Positions 12,601-23,436 are shown, numbered from the stretch's first letter. The stretch: 64,000 bases of DNA from Peromyscus leucopus (GCF_004664715.2 NC_051085.1:23582551-23646550); one strand, 5' to 3'. Notes: generated by a model not told the origin, from the sequence alone. Made by a program: numbers and translations.

Positions 12601-15600
12601 GCGCTCCTGGAGAACATGCACATTGAGCAGGTGGGTTCCCCACAGACTGAGCACTGGGGTCTTCCAGGTCTCAAAAAGTGTCCCTTGCCCATGGCCACGA
12701 GTGAAACAGTCAGGTGAACAAGTGGAAGCACAGAGCCTGGCCGTAACCAGTATCCCTTCTTCACTTAGGAAAAGTCACAGCAGCCTTCCCCTCGGCCATC
12801 CTGGGTATGTAGAGAGCTAAGATCTCAACCTCCTCCTTCCATACCCAAAGAGAAGGCCATTTCTTAACATAAAAAATGGAAGAGATCTCCCATAGTCCTA
12901 ATGTACCTAAAAAGGATTTAACTTTATCCTAGCTAGTATAGCTAATGTGGTTTTAATTTATTAGGCTTATTTTAAAAAATAATAATAAAGCACATGAACT
13001 TTCTTGTTTTGTGATGAACACACCACCTGCCTCCAAGGAAAGACTTCCTTTCTGTAGACTTATCTGTGTGTGCTTTGTCTTTGCTAAAAAGTCTGCTGCT
13101 TGAATTTTGTGAAATATTATGTGCTTAGTACACTGAATATGGAATCTCTTACTTTTTCCACCAGTTAGCTTAGGAAGTTGAATTTTCAAAACCTTAAAGA
13201 CTCAAACCGGGGCAGCCCAGAGACTTGGGGAGCAGCTATAGTGGTGGGCTGTATGCTGCCACTGAGGCTGACTTCCGATGCTCGAATACATTGCATTTCA
13301 TCACTGCTTTGATAACGTTTCTTGGAGAGATACTCTTTATTAGTATTTATGGCAGCTAAGCTTAAGCTAAATATAGATGAAAGATACAGGAACAAGGTGG
13401 AGAAAGTCCCTCTGAACTCTCATGGAAAACACTTTTCGGGGGCTGGAGAGATGGCTCAGAGGTTAAGAGCACTGGCTGTTCTTTCAGAGGTCCTGAGTTC
13501 AATTCCCAGTAACCACATGGTGGCTCACAACCATCTATAATGAGATCTGATGCCTTCTTCTGGCCTGCAGACATACATGCAGGCAGATCACTATATACAT
13601 AATGAATAAATAAATCTTTAAAAAAAAAAAACACTTTTCCTTGGTCTCTAGGACACTGTAGCAGCTTTAAACCTATACAAACTTAAAACAGCTGGAAAAA
13701 TATAAAATGATAAAAGCCAGATTGAATTATAAAGGAAAGAATATGTCTAGTTAAATACCCCTTTGGCCAACTTGATCTTGGGAGTCTTCAAATGTACAGT
13801 CCTGCACTAACAGGGACACTTTGCTCCGTGATGTACCACATAATCACCCAGTGACACAGCTCCGCTGGTTTGTGTAAGGCATTCCTGGGACAGTCAAATG
13901 ACCACAAATCTGCCTAAGAAGACGTTTCTCTGCGTATGTATCTTATCAGTGAGAAACACCGGACTGCAGGATGACATAGAAGCCCAGAGTCAGGCTGTGA
14001 GTGAGGGCAGCATCTCCTGGGCAGCCTCCTGGCCAAGGGAAACAGTGTCCAGATTTCCCTTCTCTTTCTTGGCCAGTGGTAGCAAATGTTTTTGCCAGAG
14101 CAAAACAGGTCAAACTGTGAGTCCATGATGCTTTAGTCTGAGCCACAGGCACTGATTTAATGCACAGGTTCATGACTGATGAGTGGTTAAGATGTCTCTT
14201 TGTATTTCTTTCCTTGAACTGGCAGCTGGCCCGACGCCTTCCAGCCAGGGTACAAGGCTATCCATGGAGACTGGCTTACAGCACCTTAGAGCATGGAACA
14301 AGCTTGAAAACCCTCTATAGGAAATCAGCATCTCTAGATAGTCCTGTTCTGCTGGTCATCAAAGACATGGATAACCAGGTGAGGCCCATTCCTTTCACAG
14401 AGAACATGTGTTTTGTTTTGGACATAGTGTCGCATGTAGCTCAGGCTATATAACCTAGGGTGCCTTTGCTCTTCTGATCCTCCTACCCCTGCGTCCTGAG
14501 TGCTAAGATTATTAGTGTGTGCTACTACAATTGGTTACATGGTACTAGGGATCCAAGCCCAGGGCCACATGCACGCCAGATAAACTCGGCTAACTGAACT
14601 ATATCCCCCACCTGAAAAGCTGTTTCAGTGATAAACATTAAGATACCCAACAGGTTGTGCATTGGTGGCGCACACCTTTAATCCCAGCACTTAGGAGGCA
14701 GGGGCAGAAGGATCTTTGTTAGTTCGAGGCCAGCCTGGTCTACAGAGAGAGTTCTGGGACAGCCAGGGCTACAAATGAGAAATTCCGTCTCAGGGGAAAA
14801 AAATAAAATGAAAACAATACCCAACAGTAGAGGAACTGGTATAGCAACTCCCATGCTCAGGCTAACTGGGTTTTGCCATTCTTGCTCTGTGTCTGTCTCT
14901 TCTTGTTTTTCTTTGCTGATGTATTTTGAAATCCTAACGTAAAGGAAATGGAGTGATTGCATCCTAAGGAATCTTCTCCCTGTGCTGACCATGGAGTAGC
15001 AAACAATGAACTTCAGCAATTTAAAGCTGGAAGTTAGGGACTATCGAATATACAGTTGCAAAGACTTCCCAAGGGTCTTAGCAGTGCCCATTGCTGTGGC
15101 CTCCTGAGTGGGAGACAGTCAAGCGTCTGTGTGCTGGCTTTGGGATCCAGTGGTTCAGCAGCCATGGGAAATCCTTTCCTGATAGTACACTCACCTGTGT
15201 GGTGGGTGCCCTTTCCATGAGGTGTTCCAGCTAGGTAGTGCCCCATCCGTTCTATACCTTTGCCTCCTCCTTCAAATCAGCTTCCATTGTGCATGGAATA
15301 GTGCAGGGCTGTTTTTATTTACTGTTCAATCGGTCTGTTACATTGCAAAATCATTAATTAATTCGTCTAGTCAGGTTATGTCTAATCAGCACCTGTTATG
15401 TACAGGATGACTCAGGTTGGATATTCTTCATCTAAGCTCCCTGGGATAAAATTGTTTTGAAATTTGGATTTGGGGAGTCATGGAATATTTGTATGTGTAT
15501 AAGAAGATATTTTGGGGATGAGATCACAATTGTTTCACAATAACACACACAGAGACACACATACATATATACATACATACAGAGAGAGAGAGAGTTTTCG

Positions 15601-17550
15601 TAAAACTTTTGCTCATGAAACAGGTTCTCGGTGCAGAGTTTTCTATTTATGGTATCTTGTTGGCAGTCAGAAAATTTGGGGTTTGGGAAGTTTTCAGACT
15701 GGTGTTTCTCAACCTGTCTTGCTCACAGAGGATCTTAACTGTGAAGCACAACTCTCTGTCCTGTCAACCTTACTTCCTGAATGAGGTATATAACCGGAAC
15801 ACTTTTTAAGAGAAATATATATAACCATGTGGCCGACATCTAATCCCAGCGCTTGAGAGGCAGAGGCAAGTGAAATCTCCGTGAGTTCAAGGCCCGCCTG
15901 ATTTACAAAGTGAGTTCTTGGCCAGCCAGGGCAACACAATGAGACTCTGTCCAAAAAAAAAAATATATATATATAGTCCTGATGAGGTTAATAAAGACAC
16001 AGTCTTTATGACTTTATTGCAATGATAAGAATTATGGAGGCTGGACAGTGGTGGTACACGCCTTTAATCCCAGCACTCGGGAGGCAGAGGCAGGAAGATC
16101 TCTGTGAGTTTGAGTCCAGCCTGGTCTACAAAGCAAGTTCCAGGAAAGATGCAAAGCTACACAGAGGAACCCTGTCTCGAAAAACAAACAAACAAACAAA
16201 CAAACAAGAATTATGGAAAGGAAAGGAACTGTTACTATTTTTACATCATAGTTGATAACTCCTATGTAATAATGATCTAAGCTGAATAATGGGTATAATT
16301 AAGATGAAATGCCACAAAGTGTTTAAAGAGAAGTTGCACAGCAAGTTATGAGATGTTTGAAAAATTAGGTGCTGTGTCTTGGATAAAGTATGACTAGGCA
16401 CATAAATCGGTTACAAAATACGCATTAGTTTCCTATCTGTTTAGCAGTGATATCAAGCTAGAATGGTAAGAGGGCCACACTGAGAAGGTATCAATGAGGC
16501 ACAGTCTCACCACGCTTCCAGCTAGTGGTGATGTCACAGAGGCCTGAGGCCTTTGTCGGAGGAGAGCAGTGGTTCTCAACCTTCCTAATGCTGCTTCCTT
16601 TAAATGCAGTTCCTCATGTTGTGGTGACCTCCAACCATAAAATTATTTTTGTTGCTACTCCATAACTGTAATTTTTCTACTGTTGTGAATCATAATGGAA
16701 ATAGTTGATATGTAACCCCTGTAAGGGGGGTCGCGACCCACAGGTTGAGAACCACTGGAGCAACATCTTGCCTCTCCTGGGCCCTGGAGACGCTTGAGCT
16801 AGTGAGGATACTTGGACATTAGCTCTGCACATTCCAGCTCCTCCTCCACCCTCAGAAATGAGGTGGCTTTGCTGTCCATGAGAATATGACAGAGCTATGA
16901 GAAGCCAATATTATACATGCAGAATGAGAGTGAGGCGCTGTGCAGAATCAGGGAAAGAGCCATGACTGGTGGGAACCGTAAAAACAACAACCCTTTAAAG
17001 TCTCTGGAAATTGTCCTAAAGGCATGCAGCAAATGAAGAAATATTTATTCAAGAAAATCTAATAAATCTCAGTAATAACAATGAAATTCTTTGGCACGTG
17101 AGACCGAACCGGCTTCCCATCCTTCCAACAACCCCGCCTCAAACCTGTAGTTTTACTCTGGGCCTGTGTATCCCAGGAGATGGGATCCCTCTTCTCTTAA
17201 CTGCTAGTCATCTGTCCCTTCCAGGGGCAGGTGCCCAGCACGTCTTATGCCCCTCCCAAGTTCAGTGTCCCAGAGATAAAATGCAGAGAAGTATGGCCTA
17301 GAGGCAGAAGGCCCTTCCTTCCTCTGGGTTGGTGCTTCATCACGGAGATGGCAGGTTGTGGGTACCAGATGCTCCATTGTTCTTGCTCCAGCACTAGGCG
17401 CACCTTGAGACAAGCCAAGGCCAGACCTGCACTTGGCTCACAGAGCAAAGTAGTTTTTCTGAGAAAAGCAGACAGATGTGTAGCCGACGCTTCGCTTCAG
17501 TGGCTTAGGGACTTGTTCCAAGAGGAGAGGCTGGCCATAGGACATGGAGC

Positions 17551-17604
<54 letters not shown>

Positions 17605-20600
17605 CTGGGAGCTGGGGCATGTCTTTAGATGAGTATAGGGAAGTTCAAGGCCAAGGGTATTCCCAGCAGTGATTACATTTTTGGCTCTAAACAATTGAGA
17701 GGAGTTGGGCTCTCCACGAAGACAATGAGCTATGCTGTTGAGTCTTTAGCTTACCAGAAAGAATCTGGAAGGGAGCTAAGCAGAATCTTCTTAGAGTTGG
17801 GATAACTTCCCAGACTCACTGAGGACAGGATCTCTGCCCCTTTGCAGTCAAACCAAACTATCCGGTAATTTGTAACACGTGGAACTGTTAGATGATCAGA
17901 TCTTCAGCAATTAATAGAGTGTGGCTTATGCAAACAGCATTAGTGAGGCAGAGAAATGTCACATCTATATTGCAGTATTTCACCATCCCACTATTTATGA
18001 TACTGTTGTTACGCATAATGTACCCATATAGATTACAAACTAATGGAGTTGAGAGGCAGGCCTGTGTTACAGGTTTGCAATCGCAGCTACTCTTGGGGCA
18101 GATGAAACCCTTTCTCAAAATGAAGAGGGAAAAAAAGGTTCGGTGGTAGGGCCAGGGCTGTAGCTCAGTGACAGGGTCCTTGCCTACCATGTGTGAGACC
18201 CTAAGGTCAATCCTTAGAGAAAAGAACAATTAGATATTCACAGGTTTTATTATATTAACCTTCACTATATCCTTTCCAATTTTCTTTAGTTGTATGGATT
18301 CTTTTTTTCTGTTCTTGCTAAATAAATTGCATTTTCATTATGTATAAATATCATTATATACAAATTGTTTTATGTACTTTTTCCACTAAATAAATGAATA
18401 GAACAAAGAGCATAGATATTTGTTTACATAGTTCTGAGCAACATACCTGATACATAGCCCTGGTATGACTCAATCCCTCATCCTTAAGTGGATTTTCATA
18501 ATCACTGAAAAACTTTTAGCTGAAAAATATTATTTAGAATTTCATCGAGGGCCTGAGAGTATGGCTAACATTTCCTGCTAATTGTCTAAAAGGAGCCCAT
18601 TTCCACCCTACTCCTTTCTTGTCATATTTTAAGATCATGCTTCAAAAAAAATAATAAATGCCTCTCTATTGTACCCTAGTTCCTTAAGAAAAGATAAAAT
18701 AACGTTTATATTTTATTAGAAAACATGTTTTATTTTTCTTTGTTTTTAGCAGTTGTAGAGAAAATTTGGGGCTAGTAAGTATGAAAATCTTTGTTTAGAA
18801 CTAGAAATCTCGAATGTTGAGTATTTTAAAAAGAACTATTGAAGAAGAGAGCACACAGTGATTCTGAACTAATTCAAGTATTGGTTTTGAAAAAAAATCT
18901 GAGACATTTTCAAATAACCTCTATTAAAGCAATGTTTTTCAAGTAGGCTCTGGAGGGGAAGATCCATGAAGGGGCTGAGTGACATTTTACATATATGCGC
19001 CTACCTCTCCTAACTCTCACACATATGTACTGATTAGGGTGGGGACAGACAGACAGACAGAAAGCTGAGGCAGTGCCTGACCGTATTCGGTAACATGACT
19101 CTCCTACCTCCCAACGAGAGATAGAAGAACCATTGATGTAAACGCATCACATTTCAAGTCAAGGGGTGGTTTGTTGTTATTGTTGTTGTTTTTGTTTTTA
19201 TGTTAAAAGTCACTTCAAGGGCTGGAGATATGGCTCAGAGGTTAAGAGCACCAACTGCTCCTCCAGAGGTCCTGAGTTCAATTCCCAGCAACCACATGGT
19301 GGCTCATAACCATCTGTAATAAGATCTGGCACCCTCTTCTGTATACATAATAAATAAATAAATCTTAAAAAATATTTTTAAAAAAGTCACTTCAAACTAA
19401 GTATATTGATCTGTCATGTTTAAACATTTTCATCACTCATTATTGAAAACTGAAGGAAGGAAAGTTCATTTTCTTTTGGAGAAATGTCCAGCCTTGATAT
19501 CGCATATAAACACATAAGAAAGCCAGACATGACAGCTCACACCTATAAGCCCAAGCTGCTAGAACAAGAATATTTTGTTGAATGCTAGCGGCCAACCTAG
19601 CTACACGGTGAGCTCCACGCTAGCCTATCCAGTATTATAAGACCCTGTCTCAAGAAAAAAAAGTCAGCACAAAACTACATCATTCTAGAGCTGTGATTGT
19701 GCCCTGCCAAGCACTCATTTCCATATGTAACACACATCTTGTTTTTCTCCGTGTTTGACTTCAGTGGCCTTTTAACAGCTGAATTGTTGGCCTTTAATAA
19801 ATACATTCTCTGAGTTCTTTGATGGATTTTCCATGTACCAGGAAACCCTGGCCACATGGGTTCCAGTTAGAGCTGGGGATATTGGCTTTGTTTGATGCTT
19901 TTTTTTTTTTTATTCCCACTTAAGAGTTCTAATTTAGTAATAACCTTTGTTGAAAGAGTTATAAGAGCTTAGAACAATAGTGTGTCAAAAATATTTCAGA
20001 GTGTCTCTCTATGGGAGTTTAGTTTTGAAGATGATTAATTCTTCTGTTTTCTTTTAATAGATATTTGGGGCATATGCAACTCATCCCTTCAAGTTCAGTG
20101 ATCACTATTACGGCACGGGCGAAACTTTTCTCTACACCTTTAGCCCTAATTTCAAGGTACCTGGATGGTCGAAATCCCTGAATGGCCAGTATTGTGTGGT
20201 CAGCAGTCAGGGCGGGTGGGGTGCCCAGACCCTGGGATAAACAGCTGCCCTGTAATCTCACCTACATTCTTTACTCTGAGTTAGTTCCCCATGACTGTAG
20301 CACGCAGACTACTCAGAGACCCAGCCTTAGGAGTTTCTCAGTCTGAGATGCAGGAGGAGACTGAAGGTCAGAGCCCACACATTGTGGAATGCTCTTTACT
20401 ATTTTGTAATCACTGGTGACCTCACCGCAACCATTCTGCCGAGCCCTTCCTTAGTCAAAGGCGTGTTCCCCTTACATAGAACACAACTAGTCAAGAGGCC
20501 TTCTCTGCTGATTCTCCAAACTAAAATGTCTGTTGCTGTTTTGTGTTTCTGCCCCTAGGTCTTTAAGTGGAGTGGAGAGAACTCCTATTTTATCAACGGA

Positions 20601-21083
20601 GACATAAGTTCCTTAGAACTTGGTGGTGGAGGGTAAGATTCCTGTCATTTTCTTGCGGGAGGTTCTGTTTTGACCCAGCTAGTCTATTTGCTTAGATTAA
20701 TTAGGGCAGTGCACTCACACAGGACACCGAGAATCAAAGAATAAATGATTTATGAAGGTGCCATAGAGACTTAACACTATCTGTCCTTTCGGAGAGACCT
20801 GTCTGTACAGCTTGCTTTTATTTGGTGAGCAGTTTAGAGTTCTGTCTGTCATGGCCTAAAAGGAAAGAAAACCTGGCGAAGAAAGACAGAACGCATGCCA
20901 TGTATAGGGTGTCACTGAAGTTCCTTTCTTCTTTAACCTTGTTCCAGGGGACGGTTCGGTCTGTGGCTAGATGCCGACTTATACCATGGACGCAGCAACT
21001 CGTGCAGCACGTTTAATAATGATATTCTCTCCAAAAAAGAAGACTTCATAGTTCAGGACCTAGAGGTATGGACATTTGAGTGA
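4921..21083 (+). CDS. Ncoa7: NCOA7, nuclear receptor coactivator 7, 3' part (spliced span)
   Basis: This is the 3' half of a spliced gene whose earlier exons (LysM, GRAM-like and receptor-binding regions in the family) lie upstream of the window. Exons seen are 4921-5142, 12496-12630, 14226-14378, 20061-20156, 20559-20632 and 20948-21083, with an internal alternative first exon at 11253-11327. All junctions are GT-AG and phases match: phase 0 throughout except a phase-2 junction at 20632/20948. The C-terminal exons spell the TLDc domain of NCOA7 (for example [32 protein letters not shown], ending DLEVWTFE), which I recognise as near-identical to the human protein from memory. TLDc proteins bind the vacuolar ATPase and protect against oxidative stress; the long form was described as an estrogen-receptor coactivator. 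The neighbouring Hint3 and Trmt11 on the same strand match the conserved gene order. Confidence 0.95.
5286..5480 (+). mobile_element. B1 SINE followed by (CA)n
   Basis: The copy reads 'gccgggtggtggtggtgcacgcctttaatccc' through 'aggtgcaaagctacacagagaaactctatctc', the cricetid-type B1. Its tail has become a CA microsatellite at 5438-5480. Confidence 0.9.
5481..7296. other. NCOA7 intron; (TG)n at 6587-6660
   Basis: No exon is seen. It holds a G-run near 5934-5943, a poor B1-like fragment around 6060-6150 and an imperfect TG microsatellite at 6587-6660. Confidence 0.5.
7297..7620 (-). mobile_element. Cricetid mys-like LTR fragment
   Basis: The segment 'ctttctatgaatctataccttgccacatg ... gctgcttgtcctggcggtggctgg ... 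acttcctgcctagca' is closely related to the window copies at 48690-49068 (opposite strand) and 59857-60348 (same strand). It is interpreted as a solo or truncated LTR of an endogenous retrovirus-like family; no internal retroviral sequence is present. Confidence 0.65.
7635..7795 (-). mobile_element. Diverged B1-like SINE (antisense)
   Basis: A (TTTG)n stretch is followed by 'ctcaagtgctgtaattacagatacaaccatgcatcacc', an old antisense B1/PB1 form. Confidence 0.55.
8221..8330 (+). mobile_element. URR1-like hAT fragment
   Basis: It begins 'gttctcaaccttcctaatgctgcaacccttt' and contains 'cctcatgttgtggtgacccccaacc', the 5' half of the URR1 family; the other end is missing. Confidence 0.75.
8331..8564. 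other. AT-rich intron sequence
   Basis: No feature is recognised. Confidence 0.5.
8565..9060 (-). mobile_element. LTR-like cricetid repeat with B1-derived segment
   Basis: The block has LTR-like composition and contains a B1-like phrase ('accaagtgctgggattaaaggcgtgcgccac', 8903-8935) followed by 'caactttatttattaacatacaa', which reads as a poly(A) signal on the minus strand. The exact family is uncertain. Confidence 0.45.
9130..9440 (-). mobile_element. Old rodent interspersed repeat
   Basis: The phrases 'tgcttgaggaggtcagaggaggatg', 'caaagtgctggggtgacaggc' and 'ggtgctgggatctgaattcag' are typical of a widespread rodent repeat ending in a B3/B4-like portion. The family is not certain. Confidence 0.45.
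9525..9742 (-). mobile_element. B1 SINE (antisense) with long T-rich tail
   Basis: 'gacagggtttctccatgtagttttggcgcctgtcctgg ... aatgctgggactaaaggcatgcaccacc' is antisense B1. The tail at 9525-9596 is a TTTTG/TTTTTA simple repeat next to a G-run. Confidence 0.88.
9745..11113. other. NCOA7 intron, region upstream of the internal promoter
   Basis: No repeats or exons are recognised. The absence of SINEs over about 1.4 kb next to the interferon-type promoter is compatible with a conserved regulatory region, but that is only an inference. Confidence 0.4.
11114..11125 (+). promoter_or_regulatory. Interferon-stimulated response element (ISRE)
   Basis: The bases GAAACAGAAACT fit the ISRE/ISGF3 consensus GAAANNGAAACT exactly, and the preceding GG is compatible with the extended motif. 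The site sits 128 bp upstream of the short-isoform ATG, a typical promoter-proximal place. A further GAAA core lies just upstream (gtagaaacgtt, 11083-11093) and a GAAA-ACA-GAAAC cluster lies downstream in the intron (11515-11526). The known interferon induction of this isoform makes the site a likely STAT1/STAT2/IRF9 or IRF target. Confidence 0.8.
11253..11327 (+). CDS. Ncoa7: NCOA7 alternative first coding exon
   Basis: This exon contains 25 codons from ATG to K, followed by gtaggtgg. Splicing to 12496 keeps the frame (…PFVK|IITVEE…). It lies inside the intron that separates the long-form exons 5142 and 12496, so transcription from here skips everything upstream. The 5' UTR probably begins between about 11130 and 11250; no TATA box is visible there. 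Confidence 0.92.
11253..21083 (+). CDS. Ncoa7: NCOA7 short, interferon-type isoform (spliced span)
   Basis: An internal ATG at 11253 opens a 25-codon first exon ([20 protein letters not shown]...) with donor gtaggt at 11328. Spliced to 12496-12630, 14226-14378, 20061-20156, 20559-20632 and 20948-21083, it gives a 222-residue protein. Residues 1-25 are isoform-specific, 26-70 contain an acidic run, and about 71-222 are the TLDc domain. This corresponds to the short NCOA7 isoform reported in human as interferon-induced, which associates with the vacuolar ATPase and affects endosome acidification and entry of some viruses. That function is known of the family, not visible in the sequence. The ISRE upstream and the lack of any long-form domain support a separate promoter. 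The start is chosen because the peptide matches the known alternative N-terminus and ends on a clean phase-0 donor. Confidence 0.92.
11328..12495. other. NCOA7 intron after the alternative first exon
   Basis: It is free of recognised repeats. It holds a GAAA-type cluster at 11515-11526 and otherwise nothing clear. Confidence 0.45.
12496..12630 (+). CDS. Ncoa7: NCOA7 shared exon with acidic run
   Basis: The exon has 45 codons, is phase 0 at both ends, with acceptor ttcag (12491-12495) and donor gtgggt. It encodes [17 protein letters not shown], then nine consecutive glutamates (12547-12573, mixed GAG/GAA), then [19 protein letters not shown]. It forms the linker just before the TLDc domain and is common to long and short isoforms. 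The glutamate run looks longer than in the human protein as I recall it, where aspartates interrupt it. Confidence 0.95.
12631..13425. other. NCOA7 intron, no recognisable element
   Basis: No exon or repeat is recognised; short open frames extending from the 12496 exon are read-through of the intron. Confidence 0.45.
13426..13639 (+). mobile_element. B2 SINE with 12-bp TSD
   Basis: The B2 at 13438-13627 begins 'gggggctggagagatggctcag' and ends in a poly(A). The target duplication AAAACACTTTTC lies at 13426-13437 and 13628-13639. Confidence 0.93.
14226..14378 (+). CDS. Ncoa7: NCOA7 TLDc exon 1
   Basis: The exon has 51 codons and is phase 0 at both ends, from [19 protein letters not shown] to [11 protein letters not shown], with acceptor ggcag and donor gtgagg. 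It opens the TLDc domain, and the [15 protein letters not shown] segment is a hallmark of NCOA7/OXR1 family TLDc domains. Confidence 0.96.
14405..14600 (-). mobile_element. Old SINE, RSINE/B4-like (antisense)
   Basis: 'gtagctcaggctatataacctaggg', 'gatcctcctacccctgcgtcctgagtgctaagatt' and a tail like 'actagggatccaagcccagggcc' fit a diverged antisense SINE. Confidence 0.5.
14655..14810 (+). mobile_element. B1 SINE
   Basis: 'ttggtggcgcacacctttaatcccagcac ... ctgggacagccagggctac' is a sense B1 of the common murine form. Confidence 0.88.
14811..15827. other. NCOA7 intron; short simple repeats at 15543-15595
   Basis: No exon is recognised. An ACAC/ATAC tract followed by (GA)n lies at 15543-15595. 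Confidence 0.45.
15828..15975 (+). mobile_element. B1 SINE (diverged)
   Basis: 'catctaatcccagcgcttgagaggcagaggcaag ... gccagccagggcaacac' is followed by an A-tail and (TA)n. Confidence 0.8.
16040..16208 (+). mobile_element. B1 SINE with (AAAC)n tail
   Basis: The copy starts 'ctggacagtggtggtacacgcctttaatccc' and carries the 'aaagatgcaaagctacacagagg' variant; the tail is (AAAC)n from 16182. Confidence 0.9.
16567..16757 (+). mobile_element. URR1-like hAT transposon
   Basis: Both terminal inverted repeats are present ('cagtggttctcaacc' at the left and 'ggttgagaaccactg' at the right). The flanking 8-mers do not match, so the target duplication has decayed or the ends are slightly misplaced. Confidence 0.88.
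16760..18149. other. NCOA7 intron; (CA)n at 17553-17602
   Basis: A pure CA microsatellite of about 50 bases lies at 17553-17602. The frames reported across it are microsatellite artefacts. Nothing else is recognised. Confidence 0.6.
18150..18216 (+). mobile_element. ID-type SINE (diverged)
   Basis: 'gggctgtagctcagtgacagggtccttgcctacc' matches the tRNA-Ala-derived ID head; the rest is weak. Confidence 0.6.
18217..19204. other. AT-rich NCOA7 intron sequence
   Basis: No recognisable feature apart from a short (GACA)n near 19048-19062. Confidence 0.45.
19205..19395 (+). mobile_element. B2 SINE with 14-bp TSD
   Basis: The B2 at 19219-19381 is flanked by AAAAGTCACTTCAA at 19205-19218 and 19382-19395, an exact duplication. 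Confidence 0.93.
19518..19665 (+). mobile_element. Diverged B1-like SINE
   Basis: 'agccagacatgacagctcacacctataagccc ... aagaccctgtctcaag' is an old B1/PB1-type copy. Confidence 0.55.
20061..20156 (+). CDS. Ncoa7: NCOA7 TLDc exon 2
   Basis: The exon has 32 codons and is phase 0 at both ends. It encodes [20 protein letters not shown] through TFSPNFK, with acceptor tttaatag and donor gtacct. The FGAY and GTGETFLY segments are conserved TLDc core strands. Confidence 0.96.
20559..20632 (+). CDS. Ncoa7: NCOA7 TLDc exon 3
   Basis: The exon encodes [20 protein letters not shown] and LGGGG, and ends within a glycine codon (phase 2), with acceptor cccctag and donor gtaaga. The glycine-rich loop is completed by the next exon. 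Confidence 0.96.
20948..21083 (+). CDS. Ncoa7: NCOA7 last coding exon
   Basis: The acceptor gttccag precedes 20948. The exon completes the split glycine and encodes [33 protein letters not shown] and the terminal DLEVWTFE, then TGA at 21081-21083. It ends the TLDc domain; no residues follow it, as is usual for the family. Confidence 0.96.
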
Positions 21084-23010
21084 CATTTAGGCTGCCTTAA
21101 AATATGGTATCAAAAAGACTGGGTTAGACTAGCCCTCTCACTGGAAGAAGACGAGCCCTAGCCCTGCCTGCCTCATCTCACAGCAAGGCTTACTTTCTGC
21201 CGTCATCCCAGAGCATGATAACAACGCAGAAAGATTCTGAAAGGTACCCGCAGAGGGCCGATGCTGAAGACATCTTTCTGAAGACAGAAATCTGAAGTCC
21301 AGATTGTTAAAAAGACTTTGGGCTCCCACCGCTTTCAGACCCACGCCGTGAGAAATCAGAGTGTTTATAGATGTATGAGTTGAATGCAATTTTTATTTTT
21401 GGTAACTGTGAAAAACAAAGATACTGTGGAAATATATACCTGCCTTGTGTATTTATCAACATAATTTACCAAATGTATAGTTATTGTTTGCCATGGAAAA
21501 CTGAATCTGATTAGGGAAATTGAAAGGACATAGCACTTAAAGGGAATATCTGATTTTTCAAGCTGTTTTTATTTATTGTTTCTAGTATATTGTCTGAAAT
21601 ATGTTGGCATTTTTTTCTTTTAATGTGTCAAATCCTGAAATAAAGAAATGTGTACCTTTTGTGCTTATATTTGGGGAACAAGTCTCTTTTGATTTATGTA
21701 GTTGGATACTCATTTTTTTTTTTTTTGCCCTGATTATTTAGGGTGAGATAGTCTTAATGTTTTAAGACTATGTATCTCTCTATACATGCATTTTCCAAAG
21801 CTCATTACCAATGTTCATTGATCTGACTATTATAGACAAGCTTTTCGTTTATTTTTTTAAAGTACACTTTGATACCCTAAGCATTTGTGTGAAGCAGAAC
21901 ATGGTATCTCTCACAGTTGTAAGTTGGTGTCTATCAAAACGGGAACCTTTATGAACGTGGACGTACAACAAATCCTACTTCTGAAAAGAGAATGTTCTGC
22001 TTCTTATGAAATTGTGTATTCATAATAGTAACTTAGTTCTTAGTTTTCTCTTTGTTTTTTTTTTTTTTTAATACAGGTTCCTTCCAGGTGTTTACATGAA
22101 TGAGTAGCCCTCTGTTTTAAAGGGGAGTGTTTAATTTTTCCATTTTTAATGTCAGATGAAAATGTCAAGTTGGACCAATTTTCTTGGTTTCTCGAATTCT
22201 ATTGGAGGAAAAACAAAACAGTGTAAAGAATTGCATTTATATCACAATTGAAAGAAAAAAGAGAACTCTATTTTTTAAAGTAGAAACTCATTTTTCACAT
22301 CGTAAGACATCTTTTATTTTAAACAGTAAGAAATAAAATCATTAACTTTGTTGATTGCCACCCTTTTATGAAAGCCAAAGACTACTAATGGGAAAAAATT
22401 TTTTTCAATAATAGCCAAAGCTGAAAAGTAGTCTATCACAAATTATTTCCCCACTCATTATTGAAAGGAAAATTAGCATACTGTGTTTACATATCTGTTT
22501 ACGTTCAGGATATTTTCTTTAAGTTTTTCTTCAATTTTAGACTCCTTGTAAGAAAAGAACACACCCAGTGGCCTCTGTCAGGTCATCAATTGTTATACTC
22601 ACTGCCATTCCGTGCTAGTTTAATGAATGCTATAAAATTTTAAATCTGTAGACCAGATACACACTTTTCACCTGCATTCTCCCATTGAGGACTCTTGGTT
22701 AAAAACACATAATTTGAACTTGGTCTGCTCATACTCATGAGTTGGTGAGATCCCAGAAATATCTTGTGGTGATTATGCTCACCATGGATGCCATTTGTAA
22801 CCACATGCTGTTAATGAACAGGATGGTCAGTTTGCCTATAGATCACTCTTACCTAGTTTAGTCCATGACGCTATACTCGTGAGAGCATATCCAGATGCTG
22901 GATTCTCTATTTAAAACAGTATTGTCTGAACAGGAATGTGTGGTCCTTCATTATGGATATCAACTACATGTAATGCAGTGCTATTCCAATATTTTCAATA
23001 AAGGAATTTA
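21084..23010 (+). other. Ncoa7: NCOA7 3' untranslated region with several poly(A) signals
   Basis: The first AATAAA after the stop is at 21639-21644 and would give a UTR of about 580 bases. Further AATAAA motifs occur at 22332-22337 and 22997-23002. The stretch is AT-rich, contains no recognisable interspersed repeat, and has T-runs at 21713-21726 and 22057-22070. A long UTR ending near 23.0 kb is therefore possible; which signal is used cannot be told from sequence. Confidence 0.55.
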
Positions 23011-23436
23011 TGCATTCAGTATGAATTTCTTTCCTAAAGATTCGTTCATCTGCCATTTACTGGATACAGTGCTACCGCAGAGACATGAGGTAACAAAATG
23101 CGTCACACTATTTTTTTTATATCCATCCCTGTAAGAATTGTGTTTAAACTATCTCTTGTCTTTTGAGTATGCAATGGCATTAGGATTAAAACAGGGTACA
23201 TACTTAAATTCAAAATACTCTGTGGTATTTTGGCTCTGTGTTTAACAGAGCTTCTTGCTCTTGCTGATGACCTGAGTCATTCCCAGCATCCATGTCAGGC
23301 ATTTCACAACTGCTTATAACTTGAGTTCCAGGAAAGTTGTATTCCTCCACAGGCAACTGCAATCATGTGTGTGCATGTATACACGTATACTCACAGTCTC
23401 ACCCTCAAAAATGTTCACTTAAAAATAGTAAGAAAA

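Noticed and set aside
12310..12820. Overlapping frames of 108-143 codons around the acidic exon
   Set aside because: They are read-through of the intron on both sides or other-frame shadows of the exon at 12496-12630, which has proper splice sites.
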